Part shown: piece by piece, positions 1-5,231 of the stretch
How the letters are laid out: each line of letters begins with the position of its first letter
How positions within the stretch are numbered: position 1 is the stretch's first letter
Source: an uncultured Solirubrobacterales bacterium
Lineage (GTDB): Bacteria > Actinomycetota > Thermoleophilia > Solirubrobacterales > 70-9
DNA length: 7,460 nt
NCBI GenBank assembly: GCA_937910825.1
Contig: CALEMO010000236.1
Coordinates: forward strand, 1-7,460
Direction: 5' to 3'
Notes under the pieces: generated by a model
Database searches by the model: none
Seen by the model: only the letters and a program-made list of their open reading frames with translations
Told to the model about the DNA's origin: nothing
Position numbers and translations under genes: made by a program

Positions 1-87
1 GCCCCGCCGGCTCTTGGGGTGATCTTCACCTCATGTTGGTGACGATCGCCCCGGGGATGGGTGAATGGGTCTTTCTCAACCTTCACT

Positions 88-193
88 TTGGTCGCTCTTG
101 ATATGGGACTGGTCGCCTATGACGCAAACCCGTCTGTTTGCCATTTGCCGGTTCGCCATATATTGATTGGTCGCGGCAGAGGGTGAAGGTCGC
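88..193. repeat. Four GGTCGC words upstream of the moeZ-like promoter
   Basis: The hexamer GGTCGC occurs at 90-95, 111-116, 169-174 and 188-193, always on the + strand. The first three copies are preceded by T, and the last abuts the -10 box. Centre spacings are 21, 58 and 19 bases, so two of the gaps are near two helical turns. This could be a regulator array, but such a short GC-rich word may recur by chance. The rest of 1-247 shows no convincing gene. It also holds a small inverted repeat, GGTGA-TCT-TCACC, at 18-30. Confidence 0.25.
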
Positions 194-209
194 TATACTT
201 TATGAAGTA
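193..209. promoter_or_regulatory. Palindromic operator candidate, copy 1 (moeZ-cysO promoter)
   Basis: The stretch contains TACTT-N4-AAGTA (196-209) as an inverted repeat that begins inside the -10 box and runs to the predicted transcription start. A 17-base window here is identical at 15 positions to the matching site at the cysM promoter (3410-3426, read on the - strand). The conserved right arm AAGTA lies outside the -10 hexamer, so promoter function alone does not explain the match. A bound repressor here would block RNA polymerase. The protein is not encoded in the window. An Rrf2/CymR-like cysteine regulator is only a guess. Confidence 0.5.
194..199 (+). promoter_or_regulatory. Putative -10 box (TATACT) for the moeZ-cysO unit
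   Basis: TATACT matches the sigma-70-type -10 consensus at five of six bases and lies in a locally AT-rich stretch 48 bases before the first start codon. At 17-bp spacing the -35 position (171-176, TCGCGG) is poor, so the promoter may depend on an activator or be weak. Transcription would start near 206 and give a leader of about 42 nt. The same hexamer is used by the cysM promoter in this window. Confidence 0.5.
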
Positions 210-247
210 ATCAGTAAATCCAGATCAAGATTCAACGGAATGAGCCG

Positions 248-1414
248 ATGACTCCGCAAGACCAGATCGTTGTTCACGAAATAACGCCCCAGGAAGCCTT
301 CGAGGAGCTGCAGTCCTCCGACGCCTTCCTCCTGGACACTCGGGAGCCCTACGAATATTCCGAATCCCGGATCGAGGGTTCGAAACTGATTCCCCCAGCC
401 ATGGTGGCTGACGAGATCGAGGGCGCCGTTGCCGACAAGTCGCGCCGCGTAATCATCCACTGCCGCTCCGGGGTGCGTTCGTTGACCGCCGCCGAGACGC
501 TCACCGAGATGGGCTATGAAGATGTCGTTTCCGTCGCCGGCGGCATCATCGAATGGGAGGCCCAGGGTCTTCCGATTGCTTCCGACTCCGGCCTGAACGA
601 TGAGCAGCGGGACCGCTATTCACGCCACACACTGCTGCCGGAAGTCGGTGTAGATGGACAGTTAAAGCTGCTTGAGGCAAAGGTCCTGCTGCTCGGAGCG
701 GGTGGCCTCGGAGCGCCCACGGCGCTCTACCTGGCGGCGGCTGGAATCGGCAAGATCGGTCTGGTTGACGACGACCTGGTTGACACTTCGAACCTTCAGC
801 GCCAGGTGATCCACAAGATCTCGACCGTGGGCCAGCCGAAGACAAGCTCGGCCCGCCAGGCGATCGAAGACCTGAATCCGGACGTGGAAGTAGTCGAGTA
901 CAACTTCCGGCTCGATGCCGACAACATCCTCGACGTGATCCGCGACTACGACATCATCGTCGACGGCGCTGACAACTTCCCGACCCGGTACTTGCTGAAT
1001 GACGCATCGGTGCGACTGAAGAAGCCGGTCGTTTCGGCGTCGATCCTTTCCTTCGATGGCCAGATTTCAACTTTCATGCCATACGAAGGACCCTGCTACC
1101 GCTGCCTCTATCCCTCGCCGCCGCCGCCGGAGCTTGCTCCGAGCTGCTCTGAGAACGGAGTGCTGGGCGTGATGGCGGGCATGATGGGGCTGATGCAGGC
1201 GAATGAAGTCATGAAGCTCGTGCTCGGCATCGGCGAGCCGTTGATCGGCCGCCTGCTGCTTTACGAAGCGCTCGGTACGCGGTTCACCGAACTCAAGGTT
1301 CGACGCGATCCCGAGTGCCCGATCTGCGGACCTGATGCGCCCGAAGTGCCGGAATCAGAAATGGGCAAGTTCCCCGATTACGACGCTTTTTGCGGCGGCC
1401 ACGTCGGCTCATAG
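248..1414 (+). CDS. moeZ: Rhodanese-ThiF/MoeB fusion: sulfur carrier adenylyltransferase/sulfurtransferase (MoeZ-like)
   Basis: This predicted cytosolic 388-residue enzyme should activate the C-terminus of a ubiquitin-like carrier with ATP and convert it to a thiocarboxylate. Residues about 10-110 form a rhodanese domain with the active-site loop HCRSGVRS (Cys72). Residues about 115-360 form a ThiF/E1-like domain. It has the nucleotide loop GAGGLG (150-155), acidic residues at 174-176, SNLQRQ (181-186), ADNFPTR (241-247), a Cys300 position matching the MoeB/ThiF loop cysteine, and a zinc site from CYRC (283-286) and CPIC (357-360). The start is ATG 248; an ATG at 240 meets a stop after three codons. 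CysO follows 39 bases downstream, which makes CysO the likely substrate, though it might also serve MoaD. Mycobacterial MoeZ and eukaryotic MOCS3 carry the rhodanese domain at the C-terminus; here it is at the N-terminus, an order also found in some bacterial MoeB proteins. The gene symbol reflects the inferred role. Confidence 0.9.
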   Translation: MTPQDQIVVHEITPQEAFEELQSSDAFLLDTREPYEYSESRIEGSKLIPPAMVADEIEGAVADKSRRVIIHCRSGVRSLTAAETLTEMGYEDVVSVAGGIIEWEAQGLPIASDSGLNDEQRDRYSRHTLLPEVGVDGQLKLLEAKVLLLGAGGLGAPTALYLAAAGIGKIGLVDDDLVDTSNLQRQVIHKISTVGQPKTSSARQAIEDLNPDVEVVEYNFRLDADNILDVIRDYDIIVDGADNFPTRYLLNDASVRLKKPVVSASILSFDGQISTFMPYEGPCYRCLYPSPPPPELAPSCSENGVLGVMAGMMGLMQANEVMKLVLGIGEPLIGRLLLYEALGTRFTELKVRRDPECPICGPDAPEVPESEMGKFPDYDAFCGGHVGS

Positions 1415-1420
1415 CCGACG
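1402..1420 (+). other. Intercistronic hairpin across the moeZ-like stop codon
   Basis: CGTCGGCT (1402-1409) and AGCCGACG (1413-1420) are perfect inverted repeats with a 3-base loop. They span the TAG stop and lie 33 bases before cysO. No T-run follows, so this is not a standard intrinsic terminator. It may protect or define the 5' end of a processed cysO message, which would fit a carrier needed in larger amounts than its activating enzyme. That role is inferred. Confidence 0.5.
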
Positions 1421-1453
1421 CTTGTCCGCGGCCTTTGACGATAGGATCAGCCA

Positions 1454-1729
1454 ATGCCGAACGTGAAGATTCCCCCAGTGCTACGCCAGCACACCGATGG
1501 TGCAACCGAAGTCTCGGTGACCGGCTCCAACGTAGGGGCCGTGCTCAAGGGGCTGGTTGAACAGCATCCCGATACGCGAGCCCAGCTTTTCGCCGACGAC
1601 GGCGAGCTGAACCGCTTCGTCAACGTATACCTGAATGACGAAGACGTACGCGTACTCGATGGGCTTGAAACTGCGGTCGGCGAAACAGATACCGTGATGA
1701 TCCTGCCGGCCATGGCCGGTGGCCGCTAG
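1454..1729 (+). CDS. cysO: CysO-like ubiquitin-fold sulfur carrier with a C-terminal GGR
   Basis: This 91-residue beta-grasp protein of the ThiS/MoaD/CysO family carries sulfur as a C-terminal thiocarboxylate for cysteine synthesis. The start (IPPVLRQHTDG), FVNVYLNDEDVR (55-66) and the end (ILPAMAGG) closely follow remembered Mycobacterium tuberculosis CysO (IPTILRPHTGG, FVNIYVNDEDVR, ILPAVAGG). The length also matches (93 in that species). The unusual feature is one extra residue, Arg91, after Gly89-Gly90: the last codons are GGT GGC CGC TAG. The reactive glycine is therefore masked in the primary product and must be exposed before adenylation, possibly by the JAMM peptidase encoded nearby. 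The start ATG 1454 has AGGA at 1443-1446, 7 nt upstream. It is co-directional with the activating enzyme and convergent with the DUF2007 gene, 27 bases away. The cysM and mec neighbours favour CysO over ThiS or MoaD. Confidence 0.92.
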   Translation: MPNVKIPPVLRQHTDGATEVSVTGSNVGAVLKGLVEQHPDTRAQLFADDGELNRFVNVYLNDEDVRVLDGLETAVGETDTVMILPAMAGGR

Positions 1730-1756
1730 AAAAGTTCCTGGAGTCAGAGTCCCGGC

Positions 1757-2032
1757 TCAGGTGCCGGACAGTTTTCCGGTTTCTTCGGGTTCTTGATGGA
1801 CGCTGGCCAGCAGCTTCTCGGATTCTTCGGCGGCGCTGGCCGGGACCAGGATCTGTCGTGGCCCGATGCCGAAGAGATCGGTCAGGAAGGTGCCGTTCGG
1901 TTTTTTGGTGATGCTCGGGATACCTTTTTCGCGGAGGATGCCCTGGATCAGCTCAGCCTCGGCCTGGTTGGCCGCGTAAGCGACCTTTACCGGCTCGGGA
2001 GGCTTGTCGTCAGACGATCTGAAGATCGACAT
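1757..2032 (-). CDS. DUF2007 family small protein at the end of the cysM-mec operon
   Basis: This 91-residue cytosolic protein resembles the DUF2007 family, annotated as putative prokaryotic signal-transducing proteins with a small alpha/beta ferredoxin-like fold. Features that fit are the strand VKVAYAAN (15-22), the helix AEAELIQGILREKGIPS (24-40), FGIGPRQILVPA (54-65), and the final helix AAEESEKLLASV. No catalytic motif is visible. The ATG at 2032 lies inside the mec gene, overlapping its end by 23 bp. GAGG, also within mec, serves as its ribosome binding site, which implies translational coupling. A role tied to cysteine synthesis is suggested only by this position. No clear terminator follows; only a 5-bp stem (1752-1756 with 1763-1767) overlaps its stop codon. 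Confidence 0.8.
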   Translation of the reverse strand: MSIFRSSDDKPPEPVKVAYAANQAEAELIQGILREKGIPSITKKPNGTFLTDLFGIGPRQILVPASAAEESEKLLASVHQEPEETGKLSGT

Positions 2033-2408
2033 CCTCGACCTCGCTGTCCCGGATCATGAACCCACGGACATTCGGCTTGTCGGCGTTTTCGAGTGAGACG
2101 ATTAAATAGACCGAGTCCGGCCAGCCTCCGGCGAGGTTGATGTCGGTCTGTGACGGGTAGGCCGGGGTACGGGTGTGGGAGTGGTAGATGCCGACCACGT
2201 CCTGGCCGTCGTCGAGTATGCGCTTGTAGACCTGGAGCTGCTCCTTGGGGTCCATCTCGTAGCGCAGAGGGCTGTGGGCCGTATTCTCCATGCGATAGAT
2301 CGACTTTGCCTCATCGCCGTTTCCACCGATCAGGCCGCAGCATTCATCGGGACTGTCGGCGACGGAGTGACTGATCATCTCGTCGTGGAGATCATGGCTC
2401 AGCTTCAT
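2010..2408 (-). CDS. mec: JAMM/MPN+ zinc peptidase, CysO-cysteine hydrolase (Mec-like)
   Basis: This 132-residue zinc peptidase should release cysteine from the CysO-cysteine adduct made by CysM. The JAMM signature is complete: the catalytic Glu22 in PDECCGL, then His76-x-His78-x7-Ser86-x2-Asp89 in YHSHTRTPAYPSQTD. This closely matches remembered mycobacterial Mec (YHSHTATEAYPSRTD). The chosen start is ATG 2408, since MKLSHDLHDEMISHS matches the family N-terminus. The in-frame extension upstream to 2495 lies within cysM and has no family character. The gene begins 4 nt after the cysM stop. Because CysO here carries an extra C-terminal Arg after Gly-Gly, this enzyme is also the obvious candidate to mature the carrier, as other JAMM peptidases do for extended carriers; that second role is inferred. 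Confidence 0.93.
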   Translation of the reverse strand: MKLSHDLHDEMISHSVADSPDECCGLIGGNGDEAKSIYRMENTAHSPLRYEMDPKEQLQVYKRILDDGQDVVGIYHSHTRTPAYPSQTDINLAGGWPDSVYLIVSLENADKPNVRGFMIRDSEVEDVDLQIV

Positions 2409-2412
2409 GCTC

Positions 2413-3381
2413 TTACCACCAGTTCGTGGCGTCGATGTCACCCAGTTCATCGAGTGACTTCGTATAGACGCCTGAAGAGAGGTACTTCCAACCACCGTCG
2501 GGAATCAGGAATACGATGTTGCCGCTGTCGATCTCGTTGGCGATGCGAACGGCAATCGCCGCGACCGCCCCGGAGGAGACACCGGCGAAGATGCCCTCTT
2601 CCTGCAGCAGGCGCTTGGTCCAGATGATCGCGTCGCGGTTCGAAACCATGATCTTGCGGTCGAGCACCGAGAGGTCGATGATCGGCGGGATAAAGCCGTC
2701 GTCCAGGGAGCGAAGACCCGAGACGAGCTCGCCCTGCATCGGCTCCGCCGCCACGATTTGCGTATCCGGATCGTGCTCCTTGAGCCGGCGGCCGTTGCCC
2801 ATCAACGTGCCCCCTGTCCCGAGACCGGCGACGAAGGCGGCGACTTCATCGAGTTCTTCGAGAATTTCCACCGCGGTGCCGTTGTAGTGGGCCAGCGGGT
2901 TTGCTTCGTTCCCGTACTGGTAAGGCATGTAGTACTGAGGATCCTCGGCCATTTCGAGGGCAACTTCGACCGCTCCGTTTGAGCCCTTGGCACCTTCTGA
3001 ATAAACGATTTCGGCTCCGTACATCTCCAGCAACTGAGTGCGTTCAGCGGTGGCGTTGTCGGGCATCACGACCTTCAGCGGGTAGCCCTTGCGTCGGCAG
3101 ATCATGGCCAGGGAGATCCCGGTATTGCCGGAGGTCGGTTCGAGGATCGTCTGCCCGCGTTCGATCGCGCCGGTTTCTTCGGCGACGGCCATCATCGAGC
3201 GCGCGACCCTGTCCTTGACCGAACCGGTGGGGTTGGCGGACTCGAGCTTGGCGAAGAGCTTGACGTCCTCTTTCGGGGACAGAGTCTTCAGCTCGACCAG
3301 CGGCGTATTGCCGATCGAATCGACTATGTCGGTGAAGGTTCCCCCGCAGGGCTTGTTGAGGAGGTCGTAGTAAGGGCTCAT
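2413..3381 (-). CDS. cysM: CysM-type cysteine synthase (O-phosphoserine:CysO-thiocarboxylate)
   Basis: This 322-residue fold-type II PLP enzyme should form cysteine on the CysO carrier. Visible motifs are the PLP lysine in PTGSVKDR (Lys56), the substrate loop EPTSGNTG (81-88), the phosphate-binding loop GLGTGGT (186-192), SSGA (269-272) and PDGGWKYLS (294-302). Arg224 in GLRSLDDGF aligns with Arg220 of M. tuberculosis CysM, which is tied to O-phosphoserine recognition. The length (323 there) and a short C-terminal tail, here ending NWW, also match that enzyme; in it the tail folds into the active site. The start is ATG 3381; the upstream in-frame extension to 3465 runs through the promoter. 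No good Shine-Dalgarno sequence precedes the ATG. The N-terminus is about 15 residues longer than in mycobacteria. An ordinary O-acetylserine sulfhydrylase is the alternative, but the mec and cysO neighbours argue against it. Confidence 0.93.
   Translation of the reverse strand: MSPYYDLLNKPCGGTFTDIVDSIGNTPLVELKTLSPKEDVKLFAKLESANPTGSVKDRVARSMMAVAEETGAIERGQTILEPTSGNTGISLAMICRRKGYPLKVVMPDNATAERTQLLEMYGAEIVYSEGAKGSNGAVEVALEMAEDPQYYMPYQYGNEANPLAHYNGTAVEILEELDEVAAFVAGLGTGGTLMGNGRRLKEHDPDTQIVAAEPMQGELVSGLRSLDDGFIPPIIDLSVLDRKIMVSNRDAIIWTKRLLQEEGIFAGVSSGAVAAIAVRIANEIDSGNIVFLIPDGGWKYLSSGVYTKSLDELGDIDATNWW
2416..2420 (-). promoter_or_regulatory. Ribosome binding site of mec inside the last cysM codons
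   Basis: On the - strand GGTGG lies 7 nt before the mec ATG. It is formed by the two TGG codons for the C-terminal Trp-Trp of CysM, followed directly by the TAA stop. Ribosomes finishing cysM would uncover it, so cysM and mec are probably translationally coupled. This also supports the mec start at 2408. Confidence 0.6.
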
Positions 3382-3409
3382 GGTTTTCGGAGGGGGCTTT
3401 GGCCGAGGG

Positions 3410-3426
3410 TACTTTAGAAAGTATAG
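3410..3426. promoter_or_regulatory. Palindromic operator candidate, copy 2 (cysM promoter)
   Basis: TACTTT-AG-AAAGTA (3410-3423) is a perfect 14-bp palindrome. Read on the - strand with three flanking bases, it matches the site at 193-209 at 15 of 17 positions. It starts in the cysM -10 box and extends to about the transcription start, the same geometry as at the other promoter. This supports one regulator acting on both halves of the cysteine pathway. It lies in the region shared with the divergent transporter operon, so it could affect that too. Confidence 0.55.
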
Positions 3427-3448
3427 TGGCTTGGACCTTCCGTGTCGG
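3420..3448 (-). promoter_or_regulatory. Putative cysM-mec-DUF2007 promoter
   Basis: On the - strand the -35 candidate CCGACA (3443-3448, four of six matches) and the -10 TATACT (3420-3425, five of six) are separated by exactly 17 bp. Transcription would begin near 3413, leaving a leader of about 31 nt. The leader is rich in C and has no purine-rich ribosome binding site. Confidence 0.55.
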
Positions 3449-3450
3449 AA
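3438..3450. promoter_or_regulatory. Inverted repeat TTCCG-N3-CGGAA over the cysM -35 region
   Basis: TTCCG (3438-3442) and CGGAA (3446-3450) are 5-bp inverted repeats separated by TGT. They cover the predicted cysM -35 box and lie between the two divergent promoters. It could be a second regulator site, but the arms are short and chance is possible. Confidence 0.3.
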
Positions 3451-3473
3451 ACATCTCGGATACATGCGATACT
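3445..3473 (+). promoter_or_regulatory. Weak promoter candidate for the amino acid ABC operon
   Basis: GATACT (3468-3473, four of six) could be a -10 box, with TCGGAA (3445-3450) 17 bp upstream as a poor -35. The binding-protein gene has a clear ribosome binding site and must be transcribed from somewhere in 3382-3510, but no strong promoter stands out on the + strand. An alternative -35-like TTGGAC at 3431-3436 has no partner at the right distance. Confidence 0.3.
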
Positions 3474-3510
3474 GCGGGAATCACGCGTCCACGTAAAACT
3501 AACTCTGTTC

Positions 3511-3517
3511 GGAGGAA
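3511..3517 (+). promoter_or_regulatory. Ribosome binding site fixing the binding-protein start
   Basis: GGAGGAA ends 7 nt before ATG 3525, an ideal Shine-Dalgarno distance. It selects 3525 over the in-frame ATG at 3399. A nearer ATG at 3517 is too close to the site and encodes only three residues, its stop overlapping the real start. Confidence 0.85.
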
Positions 3518-3524
3518 TGTACGC

Positions 3525-4391
3525 ATGAAGAATTCTCGTTTAGTTGTACTAGTGTCGGCTCTCGCCCTCATGTCAGCTTTCGTTCTCGCCGCATGCAGCA
3601 GCGACGACAGCAGCAGTGACAGCAGCAATGCAGCCGGGTTCGAACTTGCCACCACCATCCCGACCGGGGAGCTCTACGGACTGGCGATGAACAAGGATTC
3701 GGCCAACCTGCTTGAGGCGGTCAATGGTGCCATTGGCACGATGAAGGCTGACGGCAGCCTCAACGACATCTACCAGAAGTGGTTCCAGATCGACGCGCCT
3801 GCCGGCGTGACCGACAACGACACCTCCAGTGGTGGAGATGCCCCTGACTTTTCGTCAGAGCTGATCACCGATGGGACGCTGACCGTAGGGTCCGACATCC
3901 CGTTCCCGCCGTTCGAGTTCGGCAAGGCGCCTGACTACGACGGGTTCGACATCGACCTGGTCAACAAGATCGCTGATGAACTTGGCCTCGAGGTTGTGAT
4001 CAAGGACACCTCGTTCGACACGATCTTCACCGATGTCGCCGCAGGCAAGTTCGACCTGGTTGCTTCTGCTTCGACGATTACGCCGGAGCGTGAGCAGACG
4101 GTCAACTTCTCTGATCCGTACTACGAAGCCGAGCAGGCCCTGCTTGTACCTGTCGGCTCCGACATCGCCTCGGTTGAGGACCTCGACGGTCTGACCGTTG
4201 GCGCCCAGGACGGCACCACGGGTGAGGCATACGCAAACGACGAGACCAACGCAGGCGAGGTTCGTGGCTTCCCGAATGGTCCCGCCGCAATCGCCGCGCT
4301 CGAGAACGGTCAGGTCGAAGCAACGATTATCGACCAGCCGGTTGCGCAGGACGCGATCGACAAGGCCGAAGGAAGTGGCAGCGGCAGCTAG
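3525..4391 (+). CDS. Circularly permuted family-3 amino acid-binding lipoprotein of an ABC importer
   Basis: This 288-residue lipoprotein should bind an amino acid outside the membrane and pass it to the permease. Residues 1-24 are a lipoprotein signal with lipobox LAAC (Cys24), followed by a Ser/Asp-rich linker. The domain order is unusual. Residues 38-88 (FELATTIPTGELYGLA..., ending IYQKWF) match the usual C-terminal end of SBP_bac_3 proteins. A 25-residue linker follows, then the usual N-terminal core from about 114 (ITDGTLTVGSDIPFPPFEF). The core runs through FDIDLVNKIA, ASTITPER (Arg189, expected carboxylate contact), FSDPYY, GAQDGTTGEAYA and IIDQPVAQ (Asp270, expected amino-group contact). 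The protein then stops at AEGSGSGS, where the family would normally continue with the segment found at the front. All parts occur once, so it looks like a circular permutation, not a truncation. Binding residues are kept, so it is probably functional. The ligand is unknown; cystine is possible from the cysM neighbour. Confidence 0.88.
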   Translation: MKNSRLVVLVSALALMSAFVLAACSSDDSSSDSSNAAGFELATTIPTGELYGLAMNKDSANLLEAVNGAIGTMKADGSLNDIYQKWFQIDAPAGVTDNDTSSGGDAPDFSSELITDGTLTVGSDIPFPPFEFGKAPDYDGFDIDLVNKIADELGLEVVIKDTSFDTIFTDVAAGKFDLVASASTITPEREQTVNFSDPYYEAEQALLVPVGSDIASVEDLDGLTVGAQDGTTGEAYANDETNAGEVRGFPNGPAAIAALENGQVEATIIDQPVAQDAIDKAEGSGSGS

Positions 4392-4414
4392 TCTGTCGTC
4401 AAGAAGTTGGAATG

Positions 4415-4440
4415 GGGGAGGGCGCCTCGGCGTCCTCCCC
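4415..4440 (+). terminator. Hairpin attenuator between the binding-protein and permease genes
   Basis: GGGGAGGGCGC (4415-4425) pairs with GCGTCCTCCCC (4430-4440) through an 11-bp stem with one G-T pair and a 4-base loop (CTCG). It is followed by a short T-containing tail (GTATTTCC). It lies 24 bases after the binding-protein stop and 50 before the permease start. With the weak T-run, partial termination is likely, giving more binding protein than permease and ATPase. This arrangement is common in such operons. Confidence 0.65.
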
Positions 4441-4490
4441 GTATTTCCGTAGCAACGAGTAGTTCGCAGTAACACAGGAGAGGCTCAGGC

Positions 4491-5231
4491 TTGGAACAGT
4501 TTCTCAATACGTTTTTTGATTTCCAGTTCATGGCGGACCACTTCGATCAGGTCCTGGCTGGTTTCTGGGTCACGATCAAGCTCTCTCTTGTCGGCGGCTT
4601 CTTCGCACTTATCTGGGGTCTGGTCCTTTCCGTAATGCGACAGCTTCCGGGCAAGTGGCTGGCACCGGTACGCGGCCTGACGATTGCCTACATCGACGCT
4701 CTGCGCGGTATCCCGCTGCTGCTGGTCATCCTGCTGCTCTCCGCCGGTCTGGCCACACTGGCTTCAGAAGGAACCATCCCGAGGGAGATCGGCATTCCAA
4801 ACTGGCTGGGTGAATCCGATCCCTTCTGGTACGGGATCATGGCCCTGACCCTGACCTACGGTGCTTACATGGCCGAGGTTTACCGGGCCGGCATCGAAGC
4901 CGTGCCAAGGGGTCAGATGGAAGCTGCGAGATCACTGGGCATGAGTCATGGTCAGGCCACCCGCTACATCATCCTGCCTCAGGCAATCCGCAAAGTGATC
5001 CCGCCGCTGCTCAACGATTTCATCGCGCTGATGAAGGACACAGCGCTGATCAGCGTCATCGGTCTGGTCGAGACGGTTCAGGTCGGCAGCGACCTCTACT
5101 CGGAATTCTTCAACCCCTCCGGCTATACGGTCGGAGCTTTCCTCTTCCTGATCGTGACAATTCCTCTCGCCCGCGTGGTCGACATGCAGATCAAGAAGCA
5201 GGACGAGAAATTCCAGAGGGGCATCCCGTGA
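4491..5231 (+). CDS. Polar amino acid ABC transporter permease (HisM/GlnP type)
   Basis: This 246-residue integral membrane protein is predicted to form the translocation channel, probably as a homodimer since only one permease gene is present. The N-terminal [23 protein letters not shown] region and several later hydrophobic stretches fit the 5-6 segment family layout. [11 protein letters not shown] (68-78) is typical of amino acid permeases. The ATPase-coupling EAA loop is clear: [22 protein letters not shown] (144-165). The start is TTG at 4491, supported by AGGAGAGG at 4476-4483, 7 nt upstream. The stop overlaps the ATPase start by 4 bases (GTGA), indicating coupled translation. The substrate cannot be read from the sequence. 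Confidence 0.93.
   Translation: MEQFLNTFFDFQFMADHFDQVLAGFWVTIKLSLVGGFFALIWGLVLSVMRQLPGKWLAPVRGLTIAYIDALRGIPLLLVILLLSAGLATLASEGTIPREIGIPNWLGESDPFWYGIMALTLTYGAYMAEVYRAGIEAVPRGQMEAARSLGMSHGQATRYIILPQAIRKVIPPLLNDFIALMKDTALISVIGLVETVQVGSDLYSEFFNPSGYTVGAFLFLIVTIPLARVVDMQIKKQDEKFQRGIP

Noticed and set aside
1..101. Coding ends at the left edge (a + frame open from 3 to a TGA at 99-101, or a - strand GTG start near 30)
   Set aside because: Both are too short to judge, with no recognisable protein sequence. The region cannot be assigned to a gene from this window.
1454..1729. Reading the carrier as ThiS or MoaD for thiamine or molybdopterin synthesis
   Set aside because: No thiamine or molybdopterin genes are nearby. 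The close resemblance to CysO and the adjacent cysM and mec fit cysteine synthesis better.
2409..2495. A longer Mec starting at 2495
   Set aside because: The extra residues come from the cysM coding region in another frame and show no JAMM family character. ATG 2408 has its own ribosome binding site.
3382..3465. A longer CysM starting at 3465
   Set aside because: The extension covers the predicted promoter and operator and is a Pro/Lys/Arg-rich sequence unlike the family N-terminus.
3399..3524. A 42-residue N-terminal extension of the binding protein
   Set aside because: It would bury the lipoprotein signal and run through the cysM promoter. The ideal ribosome binding site at 3511 points to ATG 3525.
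4389..4490. A frameshift hiding the missing C-terminal part of the binding protein
   Set aside because: The 99 bases between its stop and the permease start are too few for the roughly 50-residue tail plus a ribosome binding site. Other frames show no family residues, and a hairpin occupies the region. The missing segment is found intact at the N-terminus instead.
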